From Hyphomicrobiales bacterium (GTDB lineage Bacteria; Pseudomonadota; Alphaproteobacteria; Rhizobiales; Rhizobiaceae): a DNA stretch of 64,000 bases. How positions within the stretch are numbered: position 1 is the first letter of the stretch; each line of letters begins with the position of its first letter. Below, piece after piece: positions 1 through 8,624 of the stretch. The position numbers were made by a program, and so were the translations under genes. Under the pieces are notes generated by a model. The model saw only the letters and a program-made list of their open reading frames with translations. It ran no database searches and was not told the DNA's origin. The stretch is taken from the NCBI GenBank assembly GCA_900465685.1, contig UEGR01000013.1, positions 1 through 64,000 of the forward strand, written 5' to 3'.

Positions 1-1
1 T

Positions 2-253
2 ATTTGGCGGGGGGATTACCTTTTAACGACGAGCGGTCGAAGCATTTCATCGGTTGCCGACGACCTTGGCATTGGCAAGTCAACACTTGACCGTTGGCGG
101 CGTAATATTTCTGAGAAAGATTTGCTTTCTGGTCCGCATGAGGACATGAACCAGGAGCTTGCCCGTCTTCGAAAAGAAAATGAGCTTCTACGACAGGAAG
201 GGGTCGGAACAAGAGCAGTCAAAAATCGTACGCTAAGATGGAACGCAGCATGA
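2..253 (+). pseudogene. IS3-family OrfA transposase remnant, 5' end outside window
   Basis: An open frame enters from the window edge and encodes the C-terminal half of an IS3-type OrfA. It has a helix-turn-helix segment (VADDLGIGKSTLDRWRR) followed by a leucine-zipper-like stretch (ELARLRKENELLRQE). In intact family members this continues into a conserved segment leading to the frameshift with OrfB. Here it switches abruptly to an unrelated tail and stops at 251-253, and no OrfB follows. I read it as a dead fragment left by an insertion or deletion. Its N-terminus lies outside the window. Confidence 0.7.
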
Positions 254-309
254 ACACGCTCTTGGAGGCGTAGAAACAACCAAAAATGTCAGGGCGCGAG
301 AGGCGGGCG

Positions 310-762
310 TCAGACTCTGCGACCTGCTAGCAGTGCCTTCAGTCCTTTGGGATAAAGGCTCAGGAATCCAGGGCGATCGAGCTCTTCCAAAGTATACCAC
401 CGTGCAACACCGGAGGTGCCATCACTTTCATTGAACGTGATGGTTTCATGATGTCGGTAATCGTTGGAAACGAACTCGATGTCGAACACGAACATGATCT
501 CATGGCCGTTCTCGCCTTCAAAGACGTATAAATTCTCAATGACCAGTGGGCCTGACAGTATCTTCACTTCAACCCTAAGTTCTTCAAGAAACTCGCGCTT
601 TAGGGCGGTTTGTGAGCTTTCGCCAAATTCCACCGTTCCACCGAGAGGACGGACGCCAGCGACACGCCCCTCGCTATCGTAGACTTCGGCGGCGAGGAGG
701 CGACCGTCTCGCCAATGAAGGCCAAGAGCTTTAACATTGATGTTCGTACGCAGAGTGCTCAT
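310..762 (-). CDS. NUDIX hydrolase
   Basis: A 150-residue protein with the NUDIX box at residues 42-64: Gly42, Glu48, then Arg56-Glu57 and Glu60-Glu61, which bind the catalytic divalent metal. The usual second Gly of the box is replaced by Arg63, a mild departure. The family hydrolyses nucleoside diphosphates linked to another moiety; the substrate cannot be read from the sequence. The gene stands alone between two transposon remnants, so it may be cargo. The ATG at 760-762 has no clear Shine-Dalgarno, and a TATAAT box on the same strand (774-779) lies so close that the message could be nearly leaderless; this is inference. Confidence 0.85.
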   Translation of the reverse strand: MSTLRTNINVKALGLHWRDGRLLAAEVYDSEGRVAGVRPLGGTVEFGESSQTALKREFLEELRVEVKILSGPLVIENLYVFEGENGHEIMFVFDIEFVSNDYRHHETITFNESDGTSGVARWYTLEELDRPGFLSLYPKGLKALLAGRRV

Positions 763-802
763 CGGTGACGGATATTATAGTCGAACGGTTATCGCAATGG
801 GT

Positions 803-1048
803 CTAGGCGGTGAGCTGTTGCGCCGCGCGAAGAAGTCGGCCGGTGCGGCGCAAGGGCCTGAAGCCGTCTGTCATTTGCTGTTCTGCATCCCAAGAATAGA
901 TCCCGGTGAGGTTTATGTGTTCCCAACTGAGTGGCGAAACATGTTTCAATAACTCGTCTGGAATATTCCGCCCCTGTTGTCGCAAATGTGCGGTGACAGG
1001 GCAGGCCGCACCGGTCTTCGACGCGCAGCGGGAAATCGTCTGCGTCAT
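803..1048 (-). pseudogene. Tn3-family transposase (TnpA) C-terminal remnant
   Basis: From about position 991 downward the frame matches the extreme C-terminus of Tn3-family transposases: a segment ending in LSPL-like residues, then WEHINLTG, and a terminal FRPLR motif. The residues encoded before that (about 992-1048) do not resemble TnpA, so the rest of the gene is missing. The neighbouring bases up to 1185 hold no recognisable gene. I saw no 38-bp Tn3 terminal repeat in the 40 bases beyond the stop, so the element is not intact. Confidence 0.75.
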
Positions 1049-1185
1049 GACGACGGTGGCTGATCTTGGACAATTGCGAAGCGAGGACGAGCGGAGAGCG
1101 CTCTTTTATGAAGCGTCACTGGTCAATCAGGCAACTGGCGGAAGGATCGTAGACGGGGAGGGAGGCGACGCCAGCGTTTGAAATG

Positions 1186-1980
1186 TCACGGAGATTGCGG
1201 GGGCGTTCCTAGGGGGACGACGAGCGGCGTTCCCGAAACCGGATCGGTAATGATTACCGATGCAAGGCCGAACACTTCTTCTATCAGCTTTTCTGTAACG
1301 ATCTCGGATGGAGCGCCTTCCGCCATGATCGCCCCGTTTCGCATGGCCACCAGATGTGAAGCATATCGGCAGGCATGATTGAGATCGTGTAGTACGGCAA
1401 CGACAGTCCGGCCCTCGCGGTTAAGTTCCGCCAGCAACTCCAGAAGTTCGATCTGATGCGCGATATCGAGATAAGTTGTCGGTTCATCGAGCAGAAGGAT
1501 CGGTGTTTCCTGGGCCAGCACAAGGGCAATCCAGACGCGCTGACGCTGACCGCCGGAAAGTTCGTTGACTGAACGGTTGGCGAGGTCGGAAATACGGGTG
1601 ACTTCCAGGGCGCATGCTACTGCTTCCTCGTCCTCCACTGACCATTGCCGCAGAAAGGACTGATGCGGATACCGACCCCGAGATACCAGATCCGCAACGG
1701 TGATGCCGTCTGAGGCGACCGAGGTTTGTGGCAGAAGACCAAGCCTGCGCGCGACTTCCTTCGCCGGCAAATGGCTTATGTTCCTGCCATCCAGCACGAC
1801 TTTTCCACTGACCGGAGCAAGCAATCGTGACAACGCACGCAGCAATGTGGACTTCCCGCAAGCATTGGGGCCGACGATGACGGTGAAAGACGCATCGGGA
1901 ATAACAATCGACAAATTTTCGACGATGACCCGATCATCGTAGCGCAATGTAACGGCGTCTGCATGCAGGTGTTGCATCAT
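1186..1980 (-). CDS. fepC: Ferric siderophore ABC importer, ATPase (FepC type)
   Basis: A 264-residue ABC ATPase of the FecE/FhuC/FepC class. The Walker A is GPNACGKST (about 37-45), the signature LSGGQ (141-145), the Walker B ILLLDEP (161-167), and the switch His198. It would power uptake through FepD and FepG at the inner membrane. It is encoded divergently from fepB, fepD and fepG, 224 bases away, so a shared iron-responsive control region is likely. Two adjacent ATG codons (1978-1980 and 1975-1977) are possible starts. Assignment to fepC rests on the ATPase class plus the FepB-like binding protein next door. No TonB-dependent receptor is in the window. Confidence 0.88.
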   Translation of the reverse strand: MMQHLHADAVTLRYDDRVIVENLSIVIPDASFTVIVGPNACGKSTLLRALSRLLAPVSGKVVLDGRNISHLPAKEVARRLGLLPQTSVASDGITVADLVSRGRYPHQSFLRQWSVEDEEAVACALEVTRISDLANRSVNELSGGQRQRVWIALVLAQETPILLLDEPTTYLDIAHQIELLELLAELNREGRTVVAVLHDLNHACRYASHLVAMRNGAIMAEGAPSEIVTEKLIEEVFGLASVIITDPVSGTPLVVPLGTPPQSP

Positions 1981-2023
1981 GGCTGGTCATCCCTAGAGGA
2001 AATCACGTGGCTGCTTGTATTGC

Positions 2024-2045
2024 ATTGTAGAACGCATTCTGCAAT
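2024..2045. promoter_or_regulatory. Imperfect 22-bp palindrome in fepC-fepB divergent region
   Basis: The bases read ATTGTAGAACGCATTCTGCAAT; each half pairs with the other at 9 of 11 positions. It sits between the divergent starts of fepC (1980) and fepB (2205), where an iron-responsive operator would be expected. The GAA-N4-TTC core resembles the interrupted palindromes bound by rhizobial Irr, but the spacer is one base longer than the form I recall. Binding by Irr, Fur or another regulator is inference. Confidence 0.5.
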
Positions 2046-2204
2046 ATGGAGTAATCAGCTCCAGTTTTCGAAGCTGAAGCAGACCGCTCGCTTCTCGTTC
2101 GAAAACGGCTCAGTGTTTTCCCATTCGAAACGCTGGCCGGTCGCGCGTTCGTTCGGAAAGCTTTCCATCTGAAGATTTCCAATTTGCGTTGGTGGAGAAT
2201 AGCC

Positions 2205-3167
2205 ATGCAAGCTGCACGCCCGATTTTCTTGCTTCTCGCCGGCATGGTCTTTCTGTTTTCTCCACTTCGGACGGTCATGGCCGCCGAACAGGTCTGGCCA
2301 CGTACCGTAAAGCATGAAGCGGGCGAACTCGTACTGAAAACCAAACCCGTTCGCATCGTATCGACCACACCCAGCATAACCGGTATACTGCTGGCCATGG
2401 GCGCTCCTCTGGTTGCGACAGCCGCGACGACCCCGAGCCCGCTGACAGATAACAAGGGCTTCTTCCTTCAATGGGCAGAAGTTGCCGACGAGCGGGGCGT
2501 CGAAGTGCTATATCCCAATCTCGAATTCGACATGGAAGCTATTATCGGGGTTGAACCGGACCTGCTGATCGCATCAGCGACCGGAGCCGACAGTGTCGTT
2601 CAACATTATAGCGAATTGGAAGCGCAAGGCATTCCAACGCTGGTAGTCAATTATTCCAACCAGAGCTGGCAGGAGATTGCTACTGAGCTCGGCACAGCGT
2701 TGGGGTTGGAAGATGAGACCGGCGCGACGATCGCCCGTTTCGACGCCAAGATTGCAGAGGTGGCTGCAACGATTATGCCGCCCAACGAACCGGTTACAAT
2801 CGTCGGCTACAATATCGGAAACAGTTACTCGGTCGGCAGAACCTCAAGCCCGCAGTCCCTGCTTCTGCAAGCATTGGGTTTCAAGGTCGGTGGCTTGCCC
2901 CAGACGGTAGCCAAGGATGTCACACGCCGGTCCGATTTCGATTTCATTTCCCACGAGAACCTTTCGGCAGCGATCACAGGCAAGAGCATTTTCCTTTTGC
3001 GCGGCTCACAAAATGACGTCCAGGCATTGTTGAAAGATCCAGTATTGGCGAACCTTCCTGCGGTCCGCGATCATAACGTCTATCCTCTCGGACCATCTTC
3101 ATTCCGTATCGACTATTATTCCGGTCTCCAGATGATCGAGGCTGTCGCGTCCAATTTTCGCAAATGA
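2205..3167 (+). CDS. fepB: Ferric enterobactin-type periplasmic binding protein
   Basis: A 320-residue periplasmic siderophore-binding protein. The N-terminus is a signal peptide (hydrophobic FLLLAGMVFLF, cleavage near VMAA). The body follows E. coli FepB closely in several stretches: PxRIVSTTPSITG, the ATTP segment, PDLLIASATG, NYSNQSW and the final FRxDYYS. It would capture ferric catecholates and deliver them to FepDG. The ATG at 2205 is preferred over an upstream in-frame TTG at 2184 because GGTGGAG (2191-2197) is ideally placed for it. Its stop overlaps the fepD start by four bases, so translation is probably coupled. Confidence 0.9.
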   Translation: MQAARPIFLLLAGMVFLFSPLRTVMAAEQVWPRTVKHEAGELVLKTKPVRIVSTTPSITGILLAMGAPLVATAATTPSPLTDNKGFFLQWAEVADERGVEVLYPNLEFDMEAIIGVEPDLLIASATGADSVVQHYSELEAQGIPTLVVNYSNQSWQEIATELGTALGLEDETGATIARFDAKIAEVAATIMPPNEPVTIVGYNIGNSYSVGRTSSPQSLLLQALGFKVGGLPQTVAKDVTRRSDFDFISHENLSAAITGKSIFLLRGSQNDVQALLKDPVLANLPAVRDHNVYPLGPSSFRIDYYSGLQMIEAVASNFRK

Positions 3168-4198
3168 TGCCCAAACGGATACAATTCATCATGCCATTGC
3201 AGAATCGGCGTGTTCGGGGTCTTGTTATTGCCACCGCCAGTTTAGCCGCTATGGCGCTTTGCAGCCTTGCTCTGGGCTCCCGGTCAATCGCCCTTACCGA
3301 GACCATCCATGCGCTATGGCAGCCTGATTTTTCGAACAACGAACATCTTGTCATTCTCGAACTGCGTATCCCGCGCACCATCGTTGCAATCATCGCAGGG
3401 ATGGCTCTTGGAACCGCTGGCGCCATCATGCAGGCCGTTACGCGCAATCCGCTCGCCGAACCAGGATTGCTAGGCATAAATGCAGGAGCAGGCGTCGCTG
3501 TCATTCTGGGAGCCGTGACCTTTAATCTGACGACAATGGCGCAATATGTCTGGTTCGGATTTGTGGGCGCCGGTCTTGCAGGAATTGCCGTCTTCATTCT
3601 CGGAGACGCCCATGGGAAGGCGAATAATCCTGTGCAACTGGTGCTGGCTGGAGGCGGATTGTCGGTCGTGCTTGCATCGGTCACGGGCATTGTTGTCATC
3701 AATGCACCGCTCGCTGTCCTTGACCAGTTTCGTCACTGGGCCGCAGGCTCCGTTGACGGGCGCGACCTTGATGTCGTCGCCATTCTGGCTCCAGCAGTCA
3801 TCGCAGGGCTTGGCGTGGCGATGTCGATCGCCGGAAACCTGAATGCAATGGCGCTGGGCAGGGATTTTGGTGCTGCGCTTGGCGTCAACCTGCACGTGAC
3901 CTGGCTTTTGGCCTGTCTTTCCGTAATGCTTCTGGCAGGTTCTGCCACTGCTGGGGCTGGCCCCATCGCATTCGTCGGACTGGTGGCTCCTCATCTGGCC
4001 CGGACCATCACTGGACCGGACTATCGTTGGATACTGCCATATTCCGCATTGCTGGCGTCCAACCTTTTGCTAGGCGCTGACATCATAGGAAGGCTGATTG
4101 TAGCACCTTCGGAAGTTGCAGCCGGGATTGTCTCCATGTTGATCGGCGGGCCGTTCTTTATCTTTGTCGTGCGCAAATTCCGGTTGACGAAACTATGA
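3164..4198 (+). CDS. fepD: Ferric siderophore ABC permease (FepD type)
   Basis: A 344-residue polytopic inner-membrane protein of the FecCD/BtuC permease family, with about ten hydrophobic spans. Family hallmarks are RIPRTIVAIIAGMALG near the N-terminus, TRNPLAEPGLLGINAG, and the cytoplasmic coupling segment GPIAFVGLVAPHLAR that contacts the ATPase. It pairs with the next gene to form a heterodimeric channel. The start overlaps the fepB stop as ATGA and the gene ends in the same kind of overlap with fepG, so the three are one translational unit. A second ATG follows directly, and either may be used. Confidence 0.9.
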   Translation: MMPKRIQFIMPLQNRRVRGLVIATASLAAMALCSLALGSRSIALTETIHALWQPDFSNNEHLVILELRIPRTIVAIIAGMALGTAGAIMQAVTRNPLAEPGLLGINAGAGVAVILGAVTFNLTTMAQYVWFGFVGAGLAGIAVFILGDAHGKANNPVQLVLAGGGLSVVLASVTGIVVINAPLAVLDQFRHWAAGSVDGRDLDVVAILAPAVIAGLGVAMSIAGNLNAMALGRDFGAALGVNLHVTWLLACLSVMLLAGSATAGAGPIAFVGLVAPHLARTITGPDYRWILPYSALLASNLLLGADIIGRLIVAPSEVAAGIVSMLIGGPFFIFVVRKFRLTKL

Positions 4199-5226
4199 GC
4201 ACATCAATGAATATGTTGCGGATAGGTCCTGTTTCTGTTCGCTGGAAATCGCGCCCATTGATGATCTGCTGCCTCTTGCTTGCAGCCATCCTGCTGCTTG
4301 CGGTTTTCCATATCGCAACAGGTACAATGTCATTCAGCTCTTCCCAGGTCGTTTCGAGTCTGGTTGGTGGAAGCGACAACGCGACCGCCGATCGCATAAT
4401 CCAGCGCGTACGTTTACCTCGCCTTGTCACAGCCTTGCTTGTGGGTGCTTCACTCGGTATGGCAGGCGCGATCTTCCAATCAATCTCGCGCAATGCCCTT
4501 GGCTCGCCCGACGTGATCGGCTTTACGACAGGTGCAGCAACTGGCGCCATTGCACAAATCATATTGTTCAATGCCGGTCCGCTTGAAACAGCGCTTTCAG
4601 CCGTTGCAAGTGGAATGGGGGCGGCAGTTCTTGTGTTTATGTTGGCTGTCAAGGGGCGACGAACCGGTGGCTATAGGCTTATCCTTGTCGGAATTGGCGT
4701 GGGGGCCATTCTTTCGGGCATCAATACCGTACTTCTGGTCGCGGGCGATCTGGACCAGGCCGCGTCGGCCCAACTCTGGCTATCGGGATCACTCAATACA
4801 AGAAGCTGGGCACATGCTGTCCCAGCAATGGTCGGTTTCGCGGTAACCGTGCCGTTGGCGCTTCATTACGCCAAATCTGTCAATATCTTGGAAATGGGCG
4901 ATGATGCAGCATGCCAGCTCGGCATCCAGCCGGAGCGTACGCGTCTGGCAATGGTGTTGGTCGCGGTCACGCTAACATCTGTTGCTACCGCATCCGCCGG
5001 ACCGATTTCCTTTGTCGCTCTGGCAGCGCCACAGTTGGCCCGGCGTCTGACGGCGAGTTCGAATGTCCCACTCATATCGGGTGCCCTTATGGGGGCAACC
5101 CTTCTGGTGGTTGCTGACTTGTTAAGCCAGCATGTGCCATTCGGCATCAAAATGCCGATTGGTCTTACGACCGGGCTATTAGGGGGACTTTATCTCCTCT
5201 GGGTTCTTGCTTGCCAAAAAAAGTGA
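4195..5226 (+). CDS. fepG: Ferric siderophore ABC permease (FepG type)
   Basis: A 343-residue FecCD-family permease, the second half of the channel. It shows VRLPRLVTALLVGASLG, SRNALGSPDVIGFTTG and the coupling motif GPISFVALAAPQLAR, each aligned with the equivalent segment of the preceding gene. It starts in a four-base overlap with fepD. The naming as fepG follows gene order (B-D-G with C divergent) as in enterobactin systems. The 147 bases after the stop, up to the convergent gene at 5374, show nothing I could recognise, including no clear terminator. Confidence 0.9.
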   Translation: MSTSMNMLRIGPVSVRWKSRPLMICCLLLAAILLLAVFHIATGTMSFSSSQVVSSLVGGSDNATADRIIQRVRLPRLVTALLVGASLGMAGAIFQSISRNALGSPDVIGFTTGAATGAIAQIILFNAGPLETALSAVASGMGAAVLVFMLAVKGRRTGGYRLILVGIGVGAILSGINTVLLVAGDLDQAASAQLWLSGSLNTRSWAHAVPAMVGFAVTVPLALHYAKSVNILEMGDDAACQLGIQPERTRLAMVLVAVTLTSVATASAGPISFVALAAPQLARRLTASSNVPLISGALMGATLLVVADLLSQHVPFGIKMPIGLTTGLLGGLYLLWVLACQKK

Positions 5227-5373
5227 TTAGTTCTAGTTGAGAAGCACCGTAAATCAGCGAAACAGATGGCTCACGCTAGGACCTTGGCGACGCCGAGCGG
5301 CTCGACTGTCTCGTGAGAATTACGCGTAGCGCCGGCCCAGCTTCAACAGAGATGGACCAGCACCCGATGCTGC

Positions 5374-6375
5374 TTAGTAATCGGTGATCTTTTTCATGTA
5401 GCGGCGACCATCCAGCATGACCTGCTCACGCTTCGCCGCCAGTTTGTAGGCAAATTTCCAAAGAGCATCGAAGAAAATCAACGGCACGAAATATCCCTTG
5501 AAAGTGTCATCTATGTCAGCGAGATCGAGTTTCGCTGCATCCAGCACCAACATATTGTCCGGCTCGCCGAAACGGTACAGGAAATCCCGGCCACGCTCGG
5601 CCAGCGCACGCGTTTCATCGAGCCCAATCATGACGACGAAGCAGGCATTTTTATCGACGACTTCGAATGGGCCATGGAAGAACTCATTGGCGTGGATAGC
5701 TTGCGAGTTGATCCACAGCATTTCCATGAGCACGCAGATGGAGAATGAATAGGCTGCGCCATAAACCGGACCGCTAGCCATGGTGTACACGACTTTTTCG
5801 CGGCCATAGCGCTCTGCATATCTGGTAAAGGTTTCATCAAAATGCTGCTGACCGCGTTCAATGGCCGGTTGCAGTGCCGGCAGGCTTTCCAGCAGTTTGG
5901 GCAGCAGGCTGGTCTTGTCGCGTAAATCGACAATGCCCGCCAGCAACATGTAAAGCACGCTGTAATTGCTGTCGGCACCATCGATCGGAATGCCGGTGGT
6001 GTAGGACGCCTGGTATTGCAGCACGTGGTCGGCGGCGGCGGCGAGCGGCGATTGCGGATCCAGTGTCAGGGAGATCACGCAGGCGCCCCGGCGACGGGCA
6101 TGTTCTGCCGCCCGCACCGTTTCCTTGGTGGTGCCCGTCTGGGAGCACAGAATGACAATGGCATCGCTGTTGAGGCGACGCGGGTCGCGTGTGACGAACT
6201 CGTCGCCATTATAGACATCAGAGGTCAGCAGTCCCGAATGGCGATCCAGAAAATACTTGCCCGGATGCATGATTGACAGCGATCCGCCGCAGGCAACCAG
6301 AAACACATGCGAAAAATCCCGCTGCGCAAGCGCATTCAAGGTTTCAGCAATATCGGTAGGAAGTTGTTTGGGCAT
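5374..6375 (-). CDS. SIS-domain sugar-amine deglycase, FrlB-like
   Basis: A 333-residue protein with two SIS (sugar isomerase) domains, related to fructoselysine-6-phosphate deglycase FrlB and fructose-asparagine deglycase FraB, which split a 6-phosphorylated Amadori compound into glucose 6-phosphate and an amino acid. The first domain carries FLVACGGSL (25-33) and CSQTGTTKET. In the second, Glu218 (LMEMLW) and His234 (EFFHGPFE) lie 16 residues apart, the same spacing as the catalytic Glu and His of FraB. The ATG at 6373-6375 is chosen because AGAGGA lies just upstream; a longer reading from 6447 would cross the divergent promoter. It is transcribed away from the FrlD-like kinase. The amino-acid moiety of the substrate is unknown. 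Confidence 0.82.
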   Translation of the reverse strand: MPKQLPTDIAETLNALAQRDFSHVFLVACGGSLSIMHPGKYFLDRHSGLLTSDVYNGDEFVTRDPRRLNSDAIVILCSQTGTTKETVRAAEHARRRGACVISLTLDPQSPLAAAADHVLQYQASYTTGIPIDGADSNYSVLYMLLAGIVDLRDKTSLLPKLLESLPALQPAIERGQQHFDETFTRYAERYGREKVVYTMASGPVYGAAYSFSICVLMEMLWINSQAIHANEFFHGPFEVVDKNACFVVMIGLDETRALAERGRDFLYRFGEPDNMLVLDAAKLDLADIDDTFKGYFVPLIFFDALWKFAYKLAAKREQVMLDGRRYMKKITDY

Positions 6376-6472
6376 TCTATTCCTCTTTTCAGCGTCTTGA
6401 AGAGCCCGGCTGTGCCGATCGGCAGCCGTTCCGGTCCAGTGCAACATTTCCCGGTACCAACCCCGCGATACG

Positions 6473-6517
6473 TTGACAGTTCCACTTTAGTGTGCGAACG
6501 TTCTCACATCTTGTCAA
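6473..6517. promoter_or_regulatory. Back-to-back promoter region around LacI operator, deglycase/kinase genes
   Basis: A TTGACA hexamer on the plus strand (6473-6478) and another on the minus strand (6512-6517) flank the palindrome at 6491-6508. They are plausible -35 boxes for the kinase and the deglycase genes respectively. The -10 boxes are less clear; on the minus strand ACTAAA near 6486-6491 is possible. A repressor on the central palindrome would block both promoters. Promoter assignment is by eye only. Confidence 0.4.
6491..6508. promoter_or_regulatory. LacI-family operator, copy 1
   Basis: The 18 bases TGTGCGAACGTTCTCACA form a palindrome with one mismatched pair and a central CG, the layout typical of LacI-family operators. 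Read on the minus strand it matches the second copy (8624-8641) at 17 of 18 positions. It lies between the divergent deglycase and kinase genes. The LacI-type regulator encoded at 7409-8506 is the obvious candidate to bind it. Confidence 0.78.
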
Positions 6518-6531
6518 TTGGGAAAATAAGA

Positions 6532-7368
6532 ATGATCAAAATCGCGGCGATGGGCGATAATGTCGTCGATTGTTACATTTCGCGTCGGGAAATGTTTCCG
6601 GGCGGTAACTGTGTCAATGTCGCTATCCATATGAGCCGTTTTGGGGCCGAGGCGGCCTATATCGGCGTGGTTGCCGCAGATGCGGCCGGAAGGGTCATTC
6701 AGGCCGCACTGCGCGACGAGGACGTCGATACTTCGCATCTGCGCATGGAGGCCACAGGCAAGACGGCCTATTGCATCATTGGTCATCGCGGTAACAATGA
6801 TCGCTATTTCATCCGCTTTGATCTCGGAGTGTCGATGTTTGAGCCGAGCGCCGCCGATATTCAGTTTGCGCGCCGGTTCGATGCCGTCCATATCGGTCAG
6901 TCGAGCGGCCTTGACGGCTGGCTGGATGCCATTGCGCCGCAACGTCTGTCCTATGATTTCTCCACCCGTCGCGACGTGGAACACTATCGACGCATCGGCC
7001 CGAAATGCTTTCTGGCCGCTGTTTCGGGCGGTGAGCTTTCGCCGGACGAGGTTACGGCGACCATTGCCTGCCTGCGCGAGAGCGGCGCGGATTGGGTGCT
7101 GATCACCCGCGGCGCCAAGGGCGCAGTTCTTGCCGGTGCGCAAGGGGTTTTCCATGCCGAAGCAACACCGATTGTGGCGGTTGACACGTTAGGCGCTGGT
7201 GACAGTTTCATCGCCCGCACCCTTTATGGCCTGGTGAAAGGCGAGGCGCCCGCAACATTGCTACAGGCGGCGTCACGCGTTGCTGCGGCGACATGTGGCC
7301 AATATGGTGGTACAGGTCATGCCGCGCCGATTGATCTCGGCGAGCCTATAGCCGAGTTGCAGGATTGA
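6532..7368 (+). CDS. PfkB-family sugar kinase, FrlD-like
   Basis: A 278-residue PfkB/ribokinase-family kinase. It opens with IAAMGDNVVDCY, much like fructoselysine 6-kinase FrlD (ATIGDNCVDIY), and carries the substrate-site GGN (24-26) in FPGGNCVNVAIHMSRFG. The C-terminal signature is DTLGAGDSF (218-226), with Asp224 as catalytic base. In FrlD this enzyme phosphorylates the imported Amadori sugar at C6 before the deglycase acts. The ATG at 6532 is preceded by GGGAAAATAAGA; an open frame continues upstream to 6307 but runs into the divergent gene. Pairing with the FrlB-like deglycase makes the assignment firmer than either gene alone. Confidence 0.83.
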   Translation: MIKIAAMGDNVVDCYISRREMFPGGNCVNVAIHMSRFGAEAAYIGVVAADAAGRVIQAALRDEDVDTSHLRMEATGKTAYCIIGHRGNNDRYFIRFDLGVSMFEPSAADIQFARRFDAVHIGQSSGLDGWLDAIAPQRLSYDFSTRRDVEHYRRIGPKCFLAAVSGGELSPDEVTATIACLRESGADWVLITRGAKGAVLAGAQGVFHAEATPIVAVDTLGAGDSFIARTLYGLVKGEAPATLLQAASRVAAATCGQYGGTGHAAPIDLGEPIAELQD

Positions 7369-7408
7369 GCTCGCTGCGCGTGTCTTTTTGAGGTTAAGAC
7401 CGGCCAGA

Positions 7409-8506
7409 TCAACCGGGATGGCGGGCGAGCGAACAACGGGGCTGCCATTCGGCATGCAGCACGATATCCTGCTGCGCCCGATCGGCGCTATCGAGCCGCT
7501 CCAGGACCAGACGAGCCGCGGCTTCGCCAACCTCGAGCAGCGGCTGCCGGATTGCCGTCAGTTTAGGGGTAAAGAACGACATCCAGTCCAGATCGTCGAA
7601 GCAGACCACGGACAGTTGCTGCGGAATGGAAATATCGAGTTCGCTGATTGCCAGCATGGCGCCGGCTGACATCAATCCATCGGTGGTAAACAGCGCTGAA
7701 GGCGGGGTTTCCCGGGTCAGCAACGCGATGGCGTGCTGGCGGGCAATATCGATCGAATAGCTGCCCACCTGGGCAACGAGGCTCGGATCAAAGGCGATCC
7801 CGGCTTCCTCATGCGCTTCGATATAGCCGAGCAGACGTTGCCAGCTCGGATAAAGCGATGAAATATCGATTTTCTTGTGCTGGCGGTCGTGAAGAAATGC
7901 GTTGAGATTCTTGTAGCGGCCATGCTCGAGTTCCGCCAGTACGCCAATCCGACTATGGCCGTCGAGAATCATTTGGGTCACTGCGGCGTGGGCGGCCTGG
8001 CGGCCATTGACGGTCACCGAATCCGCCTTCAATCCCTTCACGCGGCGATCGATCTGAACCACCGGACAGCCGCTGGCAACGACATCGTGCAAGTGCTGCG
8101 CCTTGAGAATATCACAGGGCGCAATGATGATGCCGTCGGCCTGCTTTTCGCGCAGAAGATCCACTGCCTCCAGCTCACGATCGATCGATTCATCGCTGTT
8201 GGTGACGATCAAGCCAAAGCCGCGCGCACGAACCACATCGGAAATACCGCGCAGAATACTGGCGTAAAACGGGCTTTGCATGTCGCCCGCGACAACGCCT
8301 ATGGTCTTGCTGCGCCCGGTGATAAGACTGCGTGCCAGCAGATTGGGGCGATAGCCCAGCATATCAGCGGATTTCTTCACCTTGTCGCGGATTTCTTCGC
8401 TGGTATAGCCATAGCCGCCCAATACACGTCCGGCGGTCGCGGTGCTGACGCCGGCCAGGCGCGCCACATCGGCAATGGTCGTCTTGTCGGCGCGTCGTTC
8501 ACTCAT
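7409..8506 (-). CDS. LacI-family transcriptional regulator of the Amadori-type cluster
   Basis: A 365-residue LacI/GalR regulator. The DNA-binding domain is at the N-terminus (TTIADVARLAGVSTATAGRVL, then the hinge RPNLLARSL), followed by a periplasmic-binding-protein-like effector domain from about residue 62. It is encoded convergently with the FrlD-like kinase and divergently from the binding-protein gene at 8711. Two near-identical palindromes, in front of the deglycase/kinase pair and in front of the binding protein, are its likely operators. The inducer is probably the transported compound or its phosphorylated form, an inference from context. Confidence 0.9.
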   Translation of the reverse strand: MSERRADKTTIADVARLAGVSTATAGRVLGGYGYTSEEIRDKVKKSADMLGYRPNLLARSLITGRSKTIGVVAGDMQSPFYASILRGISDVVRARGFGLIVTNSDESIDRELEAVDLLREKQADGIIIAPCDILKAQHLHDVVASGCPVVQIDRRVKGLKADSVTVNGRQAAHAAVTQMILDGHSRIGVLAELEHGRYKNLNAFLHDRQHKKIDISSLYPSWQRLLGYIEAHEEAGIAFDPSLVAQVGSYSIDIARQHAIALLTRETPPSALFTTDGLMSAGAMLAISELDISIPQQLSVVCFDDLDWMSFFTPKLTAIRQPLLEVGEAAARLVLERLDSADRAQQDIVLHAEWQPRCSLARHPG

Positions 8507-8593
8507 GTCTGCGCGTTCCTTCCAAGCAGTTTCACGCTGCTCAATACCTGTACCGTTTCATAGGCGATGATGGGCCTGATCTCAACTTTCAAC

Positions 8594-8624
8594 TTGACGG
8601 ATGCGATCAATCAATGGCTATATT
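8594..8624 (+). promoter_or_regulatory. Probable sigma70-type promoter for the amino-acid ABC transporter
   Basis: TTGACG (8594-8599) and TATATT (8619-8624) are separated by 19 bases, a little longer than optimal. If CTATAT (8618-8623) is the -10 box the spacer is 18. The LacI-type palindrome begins at the end of the -10 box, so a bound repressor would cover the transcription start. The call is by eye. Confidence 0.5.

Noticed and set aside
6307-6531. Longer N-terminus for the FrlD-like kinase
   Set aside because: It would overlap the divergent deglycase gene and include its promoter; the PfkB fold begins right after ATG 6532.
7877-8563. 228-codon plus-strand open frame
   Set aside because: It is antisense to the LacI-type regulator, whose domains are clear, and its translation has no recognisable motif.
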